This document shows positions 35,629 through 44,315 of a stretch of DNA of 64,000 nucleotides, piece by piece; within the stretch, counting starts at the first letter, position 1; each line of letters starts with the position of its first letter. A model generated the notes under the pieces. That model ran no database searches, was not told the origin of the DNA, and saw only the letters and a program-made list of their open reading frames with translations. Both the position numbers and the translations under genes were made by a program. This DNA comes from Desulfitobacterium hafniense DCB-2 (GTDB lineage: Bacteria > Bacillota > Desulfitobacteriia > Desulfitobacteriales > Desulfitobacteriaceae), in assembly GCF_000021925.1 (NCBI RefSeq), contig NC_011830.1:3507001-3571000 (forward strand), read 5' to 3'.

Positions 35629-35760
35629 TCTGCCCCATCACCGTTAAGACCTCACTCATAATTCGTAATCGATTCCGAATTTGCCCCGCGCCATACCAGC
35701 GCTCCCCGCCAAATCCAGCCCAAAATACAGGGGACTGCCACTGCGGCAGTCCCCTGTGTT
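35629..35760. repeat. Intergenic repeat copy B
   Basis: It shares with copy A the block around ATTCGTAATCGATTCCGAAT (35661-35680) and TTTGCCCCGCxCCATACCA, and with copies A and C the hairpin ACAGGGGACTGCC...GGCAGTCCCCTGT (35727-35757). The hairpin lies right after the AAA+ gene stop and may act as its terminator. The rest of 35396-35628 holds the probable promoter region of the MBL operon (A+T-rich, about 35460-35530) but no gene. Confidence 0.8.
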
Positions 35761-37616
35761 CAACAAGTCATATCCTTTATATCATCATATTCTATGGCAA
35801 ACAGCATTTCATCACTCAAATCTTCAATATGTGCTAACCGATCCGCCTGGTTAACAAGCGCTTTTTCAAAAAAGTTTCTTACATCCCTGGCATTGGCAAA
35901 TGTATCTGAATCACATCTTTTTTGGAAGAATGAATAGGCATATGCTTCTGCCTGGCTTGACAGACTCAGATTCGTTTTTTTACACATGGATTTTAAAATT
36001 AATAGCAATTCCTCCGCGCTATAGTCATCAAAGCTAATAAACTTATTAAACCGTGACCGCAGGCCTGGGTTGGAATCCAGAAAACGCTCCATTGGTTCAG
36101 GATACCCTGCCACTATGATGACTAAATCGGCCCGGTTATCCTCCATGGCTTTGACAAGGGTATCGATGGCTTCCGTTCCGAAATCCGCTTCTCCCCGGTT
36201 TTCTGTAAGCGAATAGGCTTCATCAATAAATAATATACCGCCTTTCGCTTTACTGATCACTTCCTGGGTTTTTAGCGCGGTTTGTCCCACATACCCGGCA
36301 ACAAGTCCTGAACGGTCCGTTTCAATAAGCTGGCCCTTGGAAACCAATCCTAAGGCTTTATATATTTCGGCCAGCAGCCTGGCCACCGTTGTTTTTCCTG
36401 TTCCAGGGTTTCCCGAAAACACTAAATGCAAGGACATCGCCGGTTGACTAAAGCCCCGTTCCTCGCGTATTTTCTGCACTTTAATCAAATTAACCAGACT
36501 ATTCAGATCCTTTTTAACCCGGGCTAATCCGATCAGTTCATTCAATTCCTGGAGTAATTGCTCAAGACTTTTGTCAGAACCTGTGCGCTCAGAACTGCCG
36601 GTTACAGCCACGCCCTCCGAGTCTATCTCTTGGAATTCTCCCAGGTATTCTGTTTCACATCCGTTATCTTCCAAGTACTCATTGAGATGCAATAAATACT
36701 CGTATAACGCCGTCGATTTGTTAATATCAATGTCATTGCAGCTTTCATACAAGAAATGCCTACCCAGATATCCAAAAAGCGTGACAATCCCAGTCATAGT
36801 ATCATATGTTCCTTCTGAGCGCTCACCTGCTTCAATCAGGGCTTCATCGAACTTTTTAGTGATATCCATAAAAGATGGGATCTCTTCTGCAAACTGGGGA
36901 TTCTCTATTATATATTTTTTTGAGGCTTCCGTATCTATGGCATAAGCTCTGCCTACACTTAGATAATCCTTGATGACTTGGCTTTCGAGCTCTGTTAAGT
37001 CACCATCCGCTATCGCTATATAAGCTAAGAAGTGTACTGCGGTTTGGAGTACTTCGTTGGCCAGAGATCTGCCATCCTTTAATCCATATCCTTTGCTATC
37101 TATAGTATCGTATAAATTTAATATACTTTTCAGAGCACTTGTCTGAGCGGCACGAAGTTCCTTCCACTGTTCTCCGGTCTGGGCTTCCATTTCTGATACA
37201 TCCATTTTAACTCTGCGCCGTCTGCTTTCTCTGGCTTCTTTCGCCGCTTCAGCACGTACTTTACGAGCCGCTTCTATTAATTGATTGATATCCTCAGCAA
37301 TAAAGTTGACACCCTTATTGTAATAGGATTCTTTGTATTCGGTTAGCCTAGCCAGAATTTCCTTTAGATAGTGCATTTGCACATAAGAATTGCCCGCTTG
37401 CCCTGCCTTATTTGCTTTTTCTTTTAACATTTCAAAGCTTTCTATCATTGATTCCACATGATCATTTGCTTTTTTAAAACATGCACGGCAGAGCTGATAC
37501 TCTTCCGAAGGTCTTTCCTTGATATTGAATGTGGTCTGGCAAAGTCTGCACTCAAAAACAGAATCATTGAGTATTGATTCACTAAACAATATCTTTTTAA
37601 GCGAGTTCCACATCAC
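35760..37616 (-). CDS. CbxX/CfqX-type AAA+ ATPase with N-terminal zinc ribbon and TerB-like region
   Basis: A 618-aa protein in three parts. The N-terminus (about 23-48) has two CxxC pairs (CRLCQTTF, LCRACF) that form a zinc ribbon. Residues about 185-315 (HFLAYIAIADGDLTELESQV) resemble a TerB-like helical domain. The C-terminal AAA+ domain (about 350-600) is of the CbxX/SpoVK type: IGLARVKKDLNSLV, Walker A FSGNPGTGKTTVARLL, Walker B GGILFIDEAYSLTENR, sensor IIVAGYPEPM and Arg finger region NPGLRSRF. Such ATPases remodel protein complexes. It lies just before the MBL-STAND operon on the same strand, inside the same repeat-bracketed block, but about 360 bases apart. Confidence 0.87.
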   Translation of the reverse strand: MMWNSLKKILFSESILNDSVFECRLCQTTFNIKERPSEEYQLCRACFKKANDHVESMIESFEMLKEKANKAGQAGNSYVQMHYLKEILARLTEYKESYYNKGVNFIAEDINQLIEAARKVRAEAAKEARESRRRRVKMDVSEMEAQTGEQWKELRAAQTSALKSILNLYDTIDSKGYGLKDGRSLANEVLQTAVHFLAYIAIADGDLTELESQVIKDYLSVGRAYAIDTEASKKYIIENPQFAEEIPSFMDITKKFDEALIEAGERSEGTYDTMTGIVTLFGYLGRHFLYESCNDIDINKSTALYEYLLHLNEYLEDNGCETEYLGEFQEIDSEGVAVTGSSERTGSDKSLEQLLQELNELIGLARVKKDLNSLVNLIKVQKIREERGFSQPAMSLHLVFSGNPGTGKTTVARLLAEIYKALGLVSKGQLIETDRSGLVAGYVGQTALKTQEVISKAKGGILFIDEAYSLTENRGEADFGTEAIDTLVKAMEDNRADLVIIVAGYPEPMERFLDSNPGLRSRFNKFISFDDYSAEELLLILKSMCKKTNLSLSSQAEAYAYSFFQKRCDSDTFANARDVRNFFEKALVNQADRLAHIEDLSDEMLFAIEYDDIKDMTC

Positions 37617-37702
37617 AGCGACCTCTTTTCTTTCCTTTTGAGCCTATTTCACAATCTTTTTACTATTCCACATCCTTCCTTCATTTCCTCTTTCCTTTCC
37701 CC

Positions 37703-37768
37703 TGCCAAAATACAGGGGACTGCCACTGCGACAGTCCCCTGTGTGCTACTTTTCAAATGACAAGGCCT
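37703..37768. repeat. Intergenic repeat copy C, overlapping the intact RACE gene end
   Basis: The hairpin (ACAGGGGACTGCC, 37712-37724, with its complement ending at 37743) stands directly after the RACE stop and is followed on the plus strand by CTACTTTTCAAATGACAAGG, the gene's 3' end. About 65 bases match copy A. It probably terminates the RACE transcript and, with copy A, brackets a block of about 10 kb. Confidence 0.8.
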
Positions 37769-39572
37769 CTATAAACTCCTCCTGGAAATCACTCCGGGTA
37801 GACAATTCCAAATGCTCGGCAAGTTCGGCTAACAGGGCAGCCCTTTTGCGTTCCTCTTTGGATAACAGGATCATTTTGGCCCCATCACCGGCTGCGTTGC
37901 CAATCGCTCTGATCTTCTCCAAGGGCACATCCGGGAGCAGGCCAATCCGCAGTGCCGCTTCCTTGCTGATGTAGTTGCCGAAGGCTCCGGCCAGCAGTAC
38001 CCGGTCCAGCTGCTCCAGGCCGATTCCCATCTCTTTCATGAGAATCTTAATCCCGGCCAGAATAGCCCCTTTCGCCAGCTGCAGTTCCCGGATATCTTTT
38101 TGGGTCAGAACCACATCTTCCTTTAAACCGGTGTCTTTTCCCCAAGCCAATACGAATTCAAATCCGCCCTCTGCCTTACGAATCCGCTCTTGAATCCTGG
38201 CAGGGAGCTTGGCCAGATCCTCCGGTGTATTGACAATCCGTCCGCTTTCATGGATGACTCCCGCTTCTGCCATTTGGGCAATAGCATCAATCAAGCCTGA
38301 ACCGCAGATACCAATGGGTTTGGCATTGCCGATCACCGCCAGTTCCACATCATCGGTGATTTTGACCCGCTCGATGGCTCCGTCCGCTGCCCTCATGCCG
38401 TATTTAATCTCTGCTCCTTCAAAGGCCGGACCTGCGGCTGTCGAGCAGGTAAGAATCCGCTTCCCGCCGGCTAGGATGATTTCTCCGTTGGTACCGATAT
38501 CCACAGCCAGAGTATAACCGGGCAGCTGATCCACTTTAGCGGCGATCATCACTCCTACCGTGTCCGCTCCCACATAACCCGCCACATTGGGAACCACCAC
38601 CACATGACCTGTCTTAAGAATATTTAGTCCCAACTCCGCAGCCTTCACCTGAACAGACTGACGGAACACGGGAATAAAAGGCGCCGGCGCCAGATAGGTT
38701 GGGTCGATCCCCAGGAATAAATGGCTCATAGTGGTGTTTCCCACCACGACGGCCTGATAGATGTCCTCCTGCTTCAAGTCATTTCTCTTGCATAATCTGG
38801 AGATGATCGTATTCAGACCTTCCACCACCACCGTCTGCAGCTGCTGCAACTGCTCCGGTCCCTTAGCCGCATGGGTAATCCGGGAAATCACATCAGCCCC
38901 AAAGACACGCTGAGGATTCGTCAGTGCGTCGCTGTCCAGAATCTTTCCCTGAAGCAGATCCACCAGATAAACCACCGTAGTCGTCGTGCCAATATCGATG
39001 GCCAAGCCATGGCTTTTCTGAGTGGTATCTCCCGGCTCCACAGCCAATAAGGCATTCCCGTCCACAACCGCAGTCACATGGAAATTGGACTGATGAAGGA
39101 TTTGGGGAAGTCCTGCCGCCAGAGTACGGTTAAAATGAATCTTGGGTGAAGGCAAAGCGGCCATGAGGCGGTCCCAATCCGGCGTCTGATCATGAACCGT
39201 CGGCTTAGCCAATTTAAGCTCATATTTTTTTACGCTTGGCACCAGGTCGATATCCTCCAACTGGCTTAAATTGGTTTTGCGCTGGTGAGCATCTTTGGAT
39301 TCACTGAGATTGACGATTAAATCTTCCGCCACTTTATAGCGGCAGGCTAAAACCCAGCCGGCCTTTCGTTCCGAGTCACTTAGAAATTTCCCCATATCAA
39401 GGGCAGGATCGACCAGGGTGGGATCGACTTGAACTTTACATTTCCCGCATGTTCCTCTGCCTCCGCAGGTGCTTTCCAAGGGCACCCCTGCCGCGATGGC
39501 TGCCTCCATAACGGTGCTGCCTTCCGATACTTCAATTGCTCTCTTCCCTGGTAAAAACGTAACTTGGACCAT
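37746..39572 (-). CDS. Reductive activator of corrinoid proteins (RACE/RamA type, 2Fe-2S plus ASKHA domain)
   Basis: A 608-aa protein. The N-terminal plant-type 2Fe-2S domain has C36, C42, C45 and C77 (CGGRGTCGKC). After a linker comes an ASKHA-fold ATPase region: GLAIDIGTTTTVVYLVDL, VVVPNVAGYVGADTVGVM, TLAVDIGTNGEIILAGG and PIGICGSGLIDAIAQM. These proteins use ATP to reduce inactive Co(II) corrinoid proteins back to Co(I), serving methyltransferases for methylamines, O-demethylation or the CFeSP. The partner methyltransferase is not in this window. The last residues EALSFEK are duplicated at copy A of the flanking repeat. Confidence 0.92.
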   Translation of the reverse strand: MVQVTFLPGKRAIEVSEGSTVMEAAIAAGVPLESTCGGRGTCGKCKVQVDPTLVDPALDMGKFLSDSERKAGWVLACRYKVAEDLIVNLSESKDAHQRKTNLSQLEDIDLVPSVKKYELKLAKPTVHDQTPDWDRLMAALPSPKIHFNRTLAAGLPQILHQSNFHVTAVVDGNALLAVEPGDTTQKSHGLAIDIGTTTTVVYLVDLLQGKILDSDALTNPQRVFGADVISRITHAAKGPEQLQQLQTVVVEGLNTIISRLCKRNDLKQEDIYQAVVVGNTTMSHLFLGIDPTYLAPAPFIPVFRQSVQVKAAELGLNILKTGHVVVVPNVAGYVGADTVGVMIAAKVDQLPGYTLAVDIGTNGEIILAGGKRILTCSTAAGPAFEGAEIKYGMRAADGAIERVKITDDVELAVIGNAKPIGICGSGLIDAIAQMAEAGVIHESGRIVNTPEDLAKLPARIQERIRKAEGGFEFVLAWGKDTGLKEDVVLTQKDIRELQLAKGAILAGIKILMKEMGIGLEQLDRVLLAGAFGNYISKEAALRIGLLPDVPLEKIRAIGNAAGDGAKMILLSKEERKRAALLAELAEHLELSTRSDFQEEFIEALSFEK

Positions 39573-39695
39573 CGTTTTCTCCTCCTTGTATGCTGCCCAT
39601 GCCTCATCCAGTGCAGATGATTAAGCTTCTGGCTCTATTGTAACACTATTCTTACAATAAGGAAAAAAACTTCTTAGAACAAGAGCTCCCCTTGT

Positions 39696-41726
39696 TTATT
39701 TCCCCGCTTCTTTGGTGCGGAATTGCCGTACCAAGTCATCAAGAGAAACCGCTAAGGCACTGATTTCTTCAGCACTTGCCGCAACCGTCTCTGTTGAAGC
39801 GGTTTGTTCTTCTGCCGCCGCGGCAACTTGTTGGCTGTTTGCAGTTGTATTCTCGGTAATCGTCGCTACCTTATCAATCAAACTAATGACTTGATCGGAA
39901 GTAGCAACCTCCTCCTTCGTAAGCTCAACGATCTCTTTAATATTGCCAACCGTTTCCTCTACTACTTTGATGATTTGCGCAAAGGTGTGATCCGTTTCTC
40001 TGACCACTTCCACCCCTTTCTCGACGGCTTCTTTTTCCTGCTGCATCGATTGGACCGCCTTCTCGGTTTGTTTAATCATCTCTGTGACCAGGGTGGATAT
40101 TTCAGTGGAGCCAAGATTGGATTGCTCGGCTAAATTGCGCACTTCATCAGCAACAACGGCAAACCCCCTGCCATGTTCACCGGCTCTGGCAGCTTCAATC
40201 GCAGCATTCAAAGCCAACAAATTGGTTTGAGTCGCAATGGCGTTGATCGTAGTAATAATTTCACCCACTTTTGTGGACAATTGATTTAATTCCTGGAGGA
40301 CAGTCATGGTATCTTGTGATTTTATATTGATCATTTCGATAGCTTCCACTGTATTATTAACCTTAATTCGGCCTTCCTGAGCGGCTTGCTTGGTATTTTC
40401 CGAACTTTGATTGATTTTTAAAGCCCGGTTTTGAGCCAGCTGAACCATGCTTGACAATTCCACTAGAGTTTGCGAAGCATCCAAAACCGCATGGCTCTGC
40501 TCCTCCGCCTCCCTGGCCACATGTTGGATGCTGGCTGAGATTTCCTGACTACTGGTGCTTACCTGCTCTGAAGAGGCTGCCAGCTCTTCAGAGGATGCGG
40601 CAAGATCTTGGGCACCTCTTCGCACATGCTTGACAATAGTTGACTGGCTATTGATCATTTGGTTGAAGGATTCGCCCAGAGTCTTGATTTCATCCTTGGT
40701 ATTGATCTCCGACTGAACGGTCAAATCTCCTTGTCCTGCCTTCTCCATAAGACTTTGCAGTTGCTTGATCGGCTTGACAATATTATTGGCGATGAGCACG
40801 GCAATGAGCAGCGCGATGGTTAAAGCACTGAAGATGAGGATAATGGTTTGTTTCCTGATCGATAAGGCCGCTGCCATATATTCATCATAATTGGCTGTCA
40901 CAGCTACTACCCAGCTCTCTACAGGCTCAAAACAAGTATATTTATATACCCCTTCATAGCTATAGAATCCTTCCCCGGCCTCTCCCGCTTTCATGCGCTC
41001 GACCAGCTGTTTTAACTCTCCGCTGGCTGTATCGGACAGATTTTCGGTCAGTATCTTTTCCTGAACAGGATGGCTTACCAGCAATCCCTCCCGATCCACC
41101 ATATAAGCATAACCGCTTTCACCGATCTTTATTTTTGTCGCATGCTTGACGATCTGATTGAAATTTATTGTGCCAATAAGCACCCCGACAACTTGATTAT
41201 CCGCTTTAATCGGTTGGCCTACCGCGACTACAGTATTTCCCGTAACCATAGAGATGATCACATCACTAAGTGAGACCGAGCCAAGCAAAGCCTCTTGCAC
41301 ATACTCTCGCTGGGCATAATCAGCCGTCGTATTAATGCTGCTGTTATCCATTACCCCCCGGCCTTGAGCATCTGTCAGAATCAGACTTTCAAACAGATCA
41401 CTGTTTTCTTTCTGAAGGGTACTCAGATAGGTGAACACCCGGGAGCTTAGTTCCCCATTGTTTTGATCAAGAATAACTTCTGCCAAATTTTCATTGGTGG
41501 CCATTACATTTAAAATATTCCGGGCTGCTTTCATATCCCCTGAAATAGCTTCAGCTGTTTGTTTGGTAGTATCGCTTAGCTGCTGTTCTATCGTCTCTTG
41601 CAAGGCATTGGCAGCCATAGTATAGGACATAAACCCCAAGACAACCACAGGAATAGAAATCAGTATTATGAAACTCACTACTAATTTCTTTCTCAAGCCA
41701 AAATTCATTCTCCTCAACCTTTCCAC
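39696..41726 (-). CDS. Methyl-accepting chemotaxis protein with dCache-type sensor
   Basis: About 676 aa. One membrane segment near the N-terminus (VVSFIILISIPVVVLGFMSY), an outside sensor domain of about 240 residues of the dCache type (containing GESGYAYMVDREGLLVSHP), a second membrane segment (IILIFSALTIALLIAVLIA), HAMP (NNIVKPIKQLQSLMEKAGQG) and a cytoplasmic signalling coil with the conserved tip AGEHGRGFAVVADEVRNLAE. The ligand is unknown. GTG at 41726 was chosen because AAAGAGG lies five bases upstream; TTG 41783 and ATG 41708 are alternatives. Single gene. Confidence 0.93.
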   Translation of the reverse strand: MERLRRMNFGLRKKLVVSFIILISIPVVVLGFMSYTMAANALQETIEQQLSDTTKQTAEAISGDMKAARNILNVMATNENLAEVILDQNNGELSSRVFTYLSTLQKENSDLFESLILTDAQGRGVMDNSSINTTADYAQREYVQEALLGSVSLSDVIISMVTGNTVVAVGQPIKADNQVVGVLIGTINFNQIVKHATKIKIGESGYAYMVDREGLLVSHPVQEKILTENLSDTASGELKQLVERMKAGEAGEGFYSYEGVYKYTCFEPVESWVVAVTANYDEYMAAALSIRKQTIILIFSALTIALLIAVLIANNIVKPIKQLQSLMEKAGQGDLTVQSEINTKDEIKTLGESFNQMINSQSTIVKHVRRGAQDLAASSEELAASSEQVSTSSQEISASIQHVAREAEEQSHAVLDASQTLVELSSMVQLAQNRALKINQSSENTKQAAQEGRIKVNNTVEAIEMINIKSQDTMTVLQELNQLSTKVGEIITTINAIATQTNLLALNAAIEAARAGEHGRGFAVVADEVRNLAEQSNLGSTEISTLVTEMIKQTEKAVQSMQQEKEAVEKGVEVVRETDHTFAQIIKVVEETVGNIKEIVELTKEEVATSDQVISLIDKVATITENTTANSQQVAAAAEEQTASTETVAASAEEISALAVSLDDLVRQFRTKEAGK

Positions 41727-41951
41727 CGGAACCTCTTTGTTTTTACTTAAGAGATCTCCCTTACTTCTTACCGTCACAGCCAAAGTAACTATCCCTAAAT
41801 TGTATCTTGCTTTCCCTTCCCCCCTCCCTATTTTTATTTAATACTATCGCTAAAAGGTAATATTATCCGATAATCTACTATAACCTGTTAATAATTGTTT
41901 TAACAAGTGTTTTTTCGTTTTTTATTTTTTAATAATCATTCTTCCTGGCTC

Positions 41952-41979
41952 TTGAAAATTATGCTATTCCTGATAGAAT
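41952..41979 (+). promoter_or_regulatory. Probable sigma-A promoter of the ABC-F leader
   Basis: TTGAAA (41952-41957), 16 bases, TAGAAT (41974-41979). It lies about 40 bases before the leader ORF and about 350 before the ABC-F start. Confidence 0.55.
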
Positions 41980-42021
41980 AGAATAGTAAAATCACTGGGA
42001 TTACTGAGGAGGTGAGTAGGG

Positions 42022-42132
42022 ATGCAAGCTGTTTTTAGGCACGGATTTTTAATGGAATTCTTATATATTAACCGTGCTAAATTTGCCACTTTTGCTTTTA
42101 AGGGGATTACTATACCCTTTTTTAGCAATTGA
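42022..42132 (+). CDS. Putative 36-aa leader peptide upstream of the ABC-F gene
   Basis: ATG at 42022 follows GAGGAGGTGAGTAGG, a strong ribosome site. The peptide is MQAVFRHGFLMEFLYINRAK then FATFAFKGITIPFFSN, rich in Phe and Ile, with a basic centre. A terminator follows at 42199-42225, before the ABC-F gene. Ribosome stalling in short leaders controls many ABC-F resistance genes, so an attenuation role is proposed from layout. No homologous peptide is known to me. Confidence 0.6.
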   Translation: MQAVFRHGFLMEFLYINRAKFATFAFKGITIPFFSN

Positions 42133-42198
42133 ATAGCAAATCTAAAACGGCGAAAACATCTCTTACCCATTTCTATTTATATACTATGTGGTGGTTAT

Positions 42199-42225
42199 TG
42201 AGGAGTTGAAAGCTCCTCTTTTTTG
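42199..42225 (+). terminator. Leader terminator before the ABC-F gene
   Basis: GAGGAG (42200-42205) pairs with CTCCTC (42213-42218), followed by six T, about 105 bases before the ABC-F start. With the leader ORF it suggests attenuation. Apart from these elements, 41784-42330 holds nothing else clear. Confidence 0.75.
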
Positions 42226-42330
42226 TGCCATCGTATCCTTTTTTAGCTATGGGGGTAATGTCTTTCCATGGCTTTTTTGTGTTTACAGATCTTGAATGAA
42301 TAACGCTTGAATGAACAACGGAGGTAAATT

Positions 42331-44241
42331 ATGATTGCATGCAGTGTTAACAAAGTGACTAAAATGTACGGCGGCAATACCATTTTTTCGAATATATCCC
42401 TGGAGATCCAAGAAAATGAGCGGGTCGGCTTGGTCGGCCCTAATGGCAGCGGCAAAACCACCTTATTCAAGCTGCTGGCCGGCCAAGAAGATCCTGATGC
42501 CGGGCAGGTCCATTGGAAGAAAGGTTCAAAAACCGGCTATCTTACGCAAATCCCGGACTTTGAAGATGGATTAACGGCCAGTGATGTTCTGATGATCGCT
42601 TATCGCGAACTTTTAGAGATGGAAGAGACGATGAGGGAACTTGAAACAGCCATGTCTATGGAAGAAGAACACCCCAGACTGGACAAACTTATGGAACATT
42701 ACGGCCTTCTCCTCAATCAGTTCACACTCCAAGGTGGCTACGAAATCCAGGCTAACCTTGAAAAAATAGCCCAGGGACTCAACATCGGAGACTTGCTGCC
42801 CAGGTCCTTTGCTACTCTCAGCGGAGGAGAAAAAACGAAGGTCGGGTTGGCTCTCACTCTTCTTAAAAACCCGGATTTCTTATTATTGGATGAACCCACC
42901 AATCATCTCGACCTGTTTGCCGTCAAGTGGCTGGGCAGCTTCCTGAAAACTTATAACGGCACTGTCCTGGTTATCTCTCATGACCGTTTTTTCCTGGATG
43001 AAGTCGTGACGAAGATCCTGGATTTAGCGGACGGTGAGCTGTACCATTACCATACCAATTACACGGGCTATGTGAAAGAAAAAGAAGAACGCCTTCTTAA
43101 GGAATTCCACGATTACGAAGAACAGCAAAAGCAGATCAAGAAGATGAAGGAAACTATCAAGCGTTTGCGGGAATGGGCAAATCGGGCTTATCCCTCCGGC
43201 GAAGGACTCTACCGGCAGGCCAAGAATATCGAAAGGGCCCTGGAGCACATGGAAAAACTCAGCCGCCCTCAGCTCAACCGCAAGAAAATGAATCTGGAGA
43301 TGGAGGCTTCAGAGCGCAGCGGTAAAGATGTGGTTCTGCTCCAAGATGTCGCCAAGGCCTTCAGCGGCAATCAACCCCTTTTCACCAACGTCAACCTCCA
43401 CCTTGCTTTTGGGCAGCGGGCTGCCATCGTCGGTGAAAACGGCACGGGAAAATCCACTTTAATTAAATTGATCTTAGGGGAACTGAGCCCGGACCAAGGA
43501 GAAGTGCGCATCGGCAGCAATGTCAAAATTGGCTATCTATCCCAGCAGGTTTTCTCCGACACGAAAGAAAAAACAGTGATCGATCTTTTCCGTGAAGACA
43601 TCCCCATGACTGAAGGAGAGGCCAGAAATACTCTCGCCCGCTTCCTCTTTTACGGGCCTATGGTTTATAAGAAGGTATCTCAGCTGAGCGGCGGGGAGCG
43701 GATGCGGCTCCGCTTAGCCCAGCTTATGTATCAGGACAATAATCTCCTGATCCTTGATGAACCCACCAATCATCTGGACATGGACTCCCTGCAGGTCCTG
43801 GAGGATGCCCTGGAAAACTATGATGGAACCCTGCTGGCTGTCTCTCATGACCGTTACTTTCTCAATAAGCTCTTTCACAAGGTGTATTGGCTTGAAGCCG
43901 GAGCGGTGCACTGCTTTGAGGGAAACTTCAGCTATGCGGAAGAGAAGATGGGAACCGCCCACCATCAAAATGAGAGGGTTCATAACGAGGAAGTACAACT
44001 CAAAAGAGAGAAACCGACGGTCAAACAAGGCGGGAGTGACTCCCTCCCGACCAGGGATAAAATAACTCCGGACTATCGCCTCGAAAAACTGGAATCAGAG
44101 CTCAAGAACTTGGAGGAGCAGATATCATCCCTGGATCTTCAACTCCGGGAGATTGTGGACCTGGCCCAATTGCAACAGGTCTATGCAGAGAAGGAAGGAT
44201 TGGAAAAGCGCTGGCTGGAGATCTTTGAGCTGCTGGAGTAG
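42331..44241 (+). CDS. ABC-F family ATPase (ribosome-associated, possible antibiotic resistance)
   Basis: A 636-aa soluble protein with two ABC domains and no membrane segments. Domain 1: Walker A GLVGPNGSGKTTLFKL, signature TLSGGEKTKVGLAL, Walker B DFLLLDEPTNHLDLF. A linker with charged helices (about 240-320, KMKETIKRLREWANRAYPSG) is followed by domain 2: AIVGENGTGKSTLIKL, LSGGERMRLRLAQLMY, NLLILDEPTNHLDMDS. A C-terminal coiled coil (about 575-636) resembles the Uup/YfmR extension. ABC-F proteins act in the ribosomal E site; some dislodge antibiotics, others rescue stalled ribosomes. The leader peptide and terminator point to a drug-inducible type. ATG 42331 follows ACGGAGGTAAATT. Confidence 0.92.
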   Translation: MIACSVNKVTKMYGGNTIFSNISLEIQENERVGLVGPNGSGKTTLFKLLAGQEDPDAGQVHWKKGSKTGYLTQIPDFEDGLTASDVLMIAYRELLEMEETMRELETAMSMEEEHPRLDKLMEHYGLLLNQFTLQGGYEIQANLEKIAQGLNIGDLLPRSFATLSGGEKTKVGLALTLLKNPDFLLLDEPTNHLDLFAVKWLGSFLKTYNGTVLVISHDRFFLDEVVTKILDLADGELYHYHTNYTGYVKEKEERLLKEFHDYEEQQKQIKKMKETIKRLREWANRAYPSGEGLYRQAKNIERALEHMEKLSRPQLNRKKMNLEMEASERSGKDVVLLQDVAKAFSGNQPLFTNVNLHLAFGQRAAIVGENGTGKSTLIKLILGELSPDQGEVRIGSNVKIGYLSQQVFSDTKEKTVIDLFREDIPMTEGEARNTLARFLFYGPMVYKKVSQLSGGERMRLRLAQLMYQDNNLLILDEPTNHLDMDSLQVLEDALENYDGTLLAVSHDRYFLNKLFHKVYWLEAGAVHCFEGNFSYAEEKMGTAHHQNERVHNEEVQLKREKPTVKQGGSDSLPTRDKITPDYRLEKLESELKNLEEQISSLDLQLREIVDLAQLQQVYAEKEGLEKRWLEIFELLE

Positions 44242-44276
44242 TCCCTGGCACCACTGGCGGCCATGTGCACATTGAT

Positions 44277-44304
44277 AAAGGTGCGGAAAATTTTCCGCAC
44301 CTTT
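44277..44304. terminator. Bidirectional terminator between ABC-F and flotillin genes
   Basis: A perfect 14-bp palindromic stem (AAAGGTGCGGAAAA with TTTTCCGCACCTTT) flanked by A/T runs, between convergent genes ending at 44241 and 44316. Confidence 0.88.
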
Positions 44305-44315
44305 GGTTGGCCTGA

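Noticed and set aside
27591..37768. CRISPR array suspected from repeated hairpin blocks
   Set aside because: Only three copies, kilobases apart and of unequal length, with no regular spacers; they are dispersed repeats.
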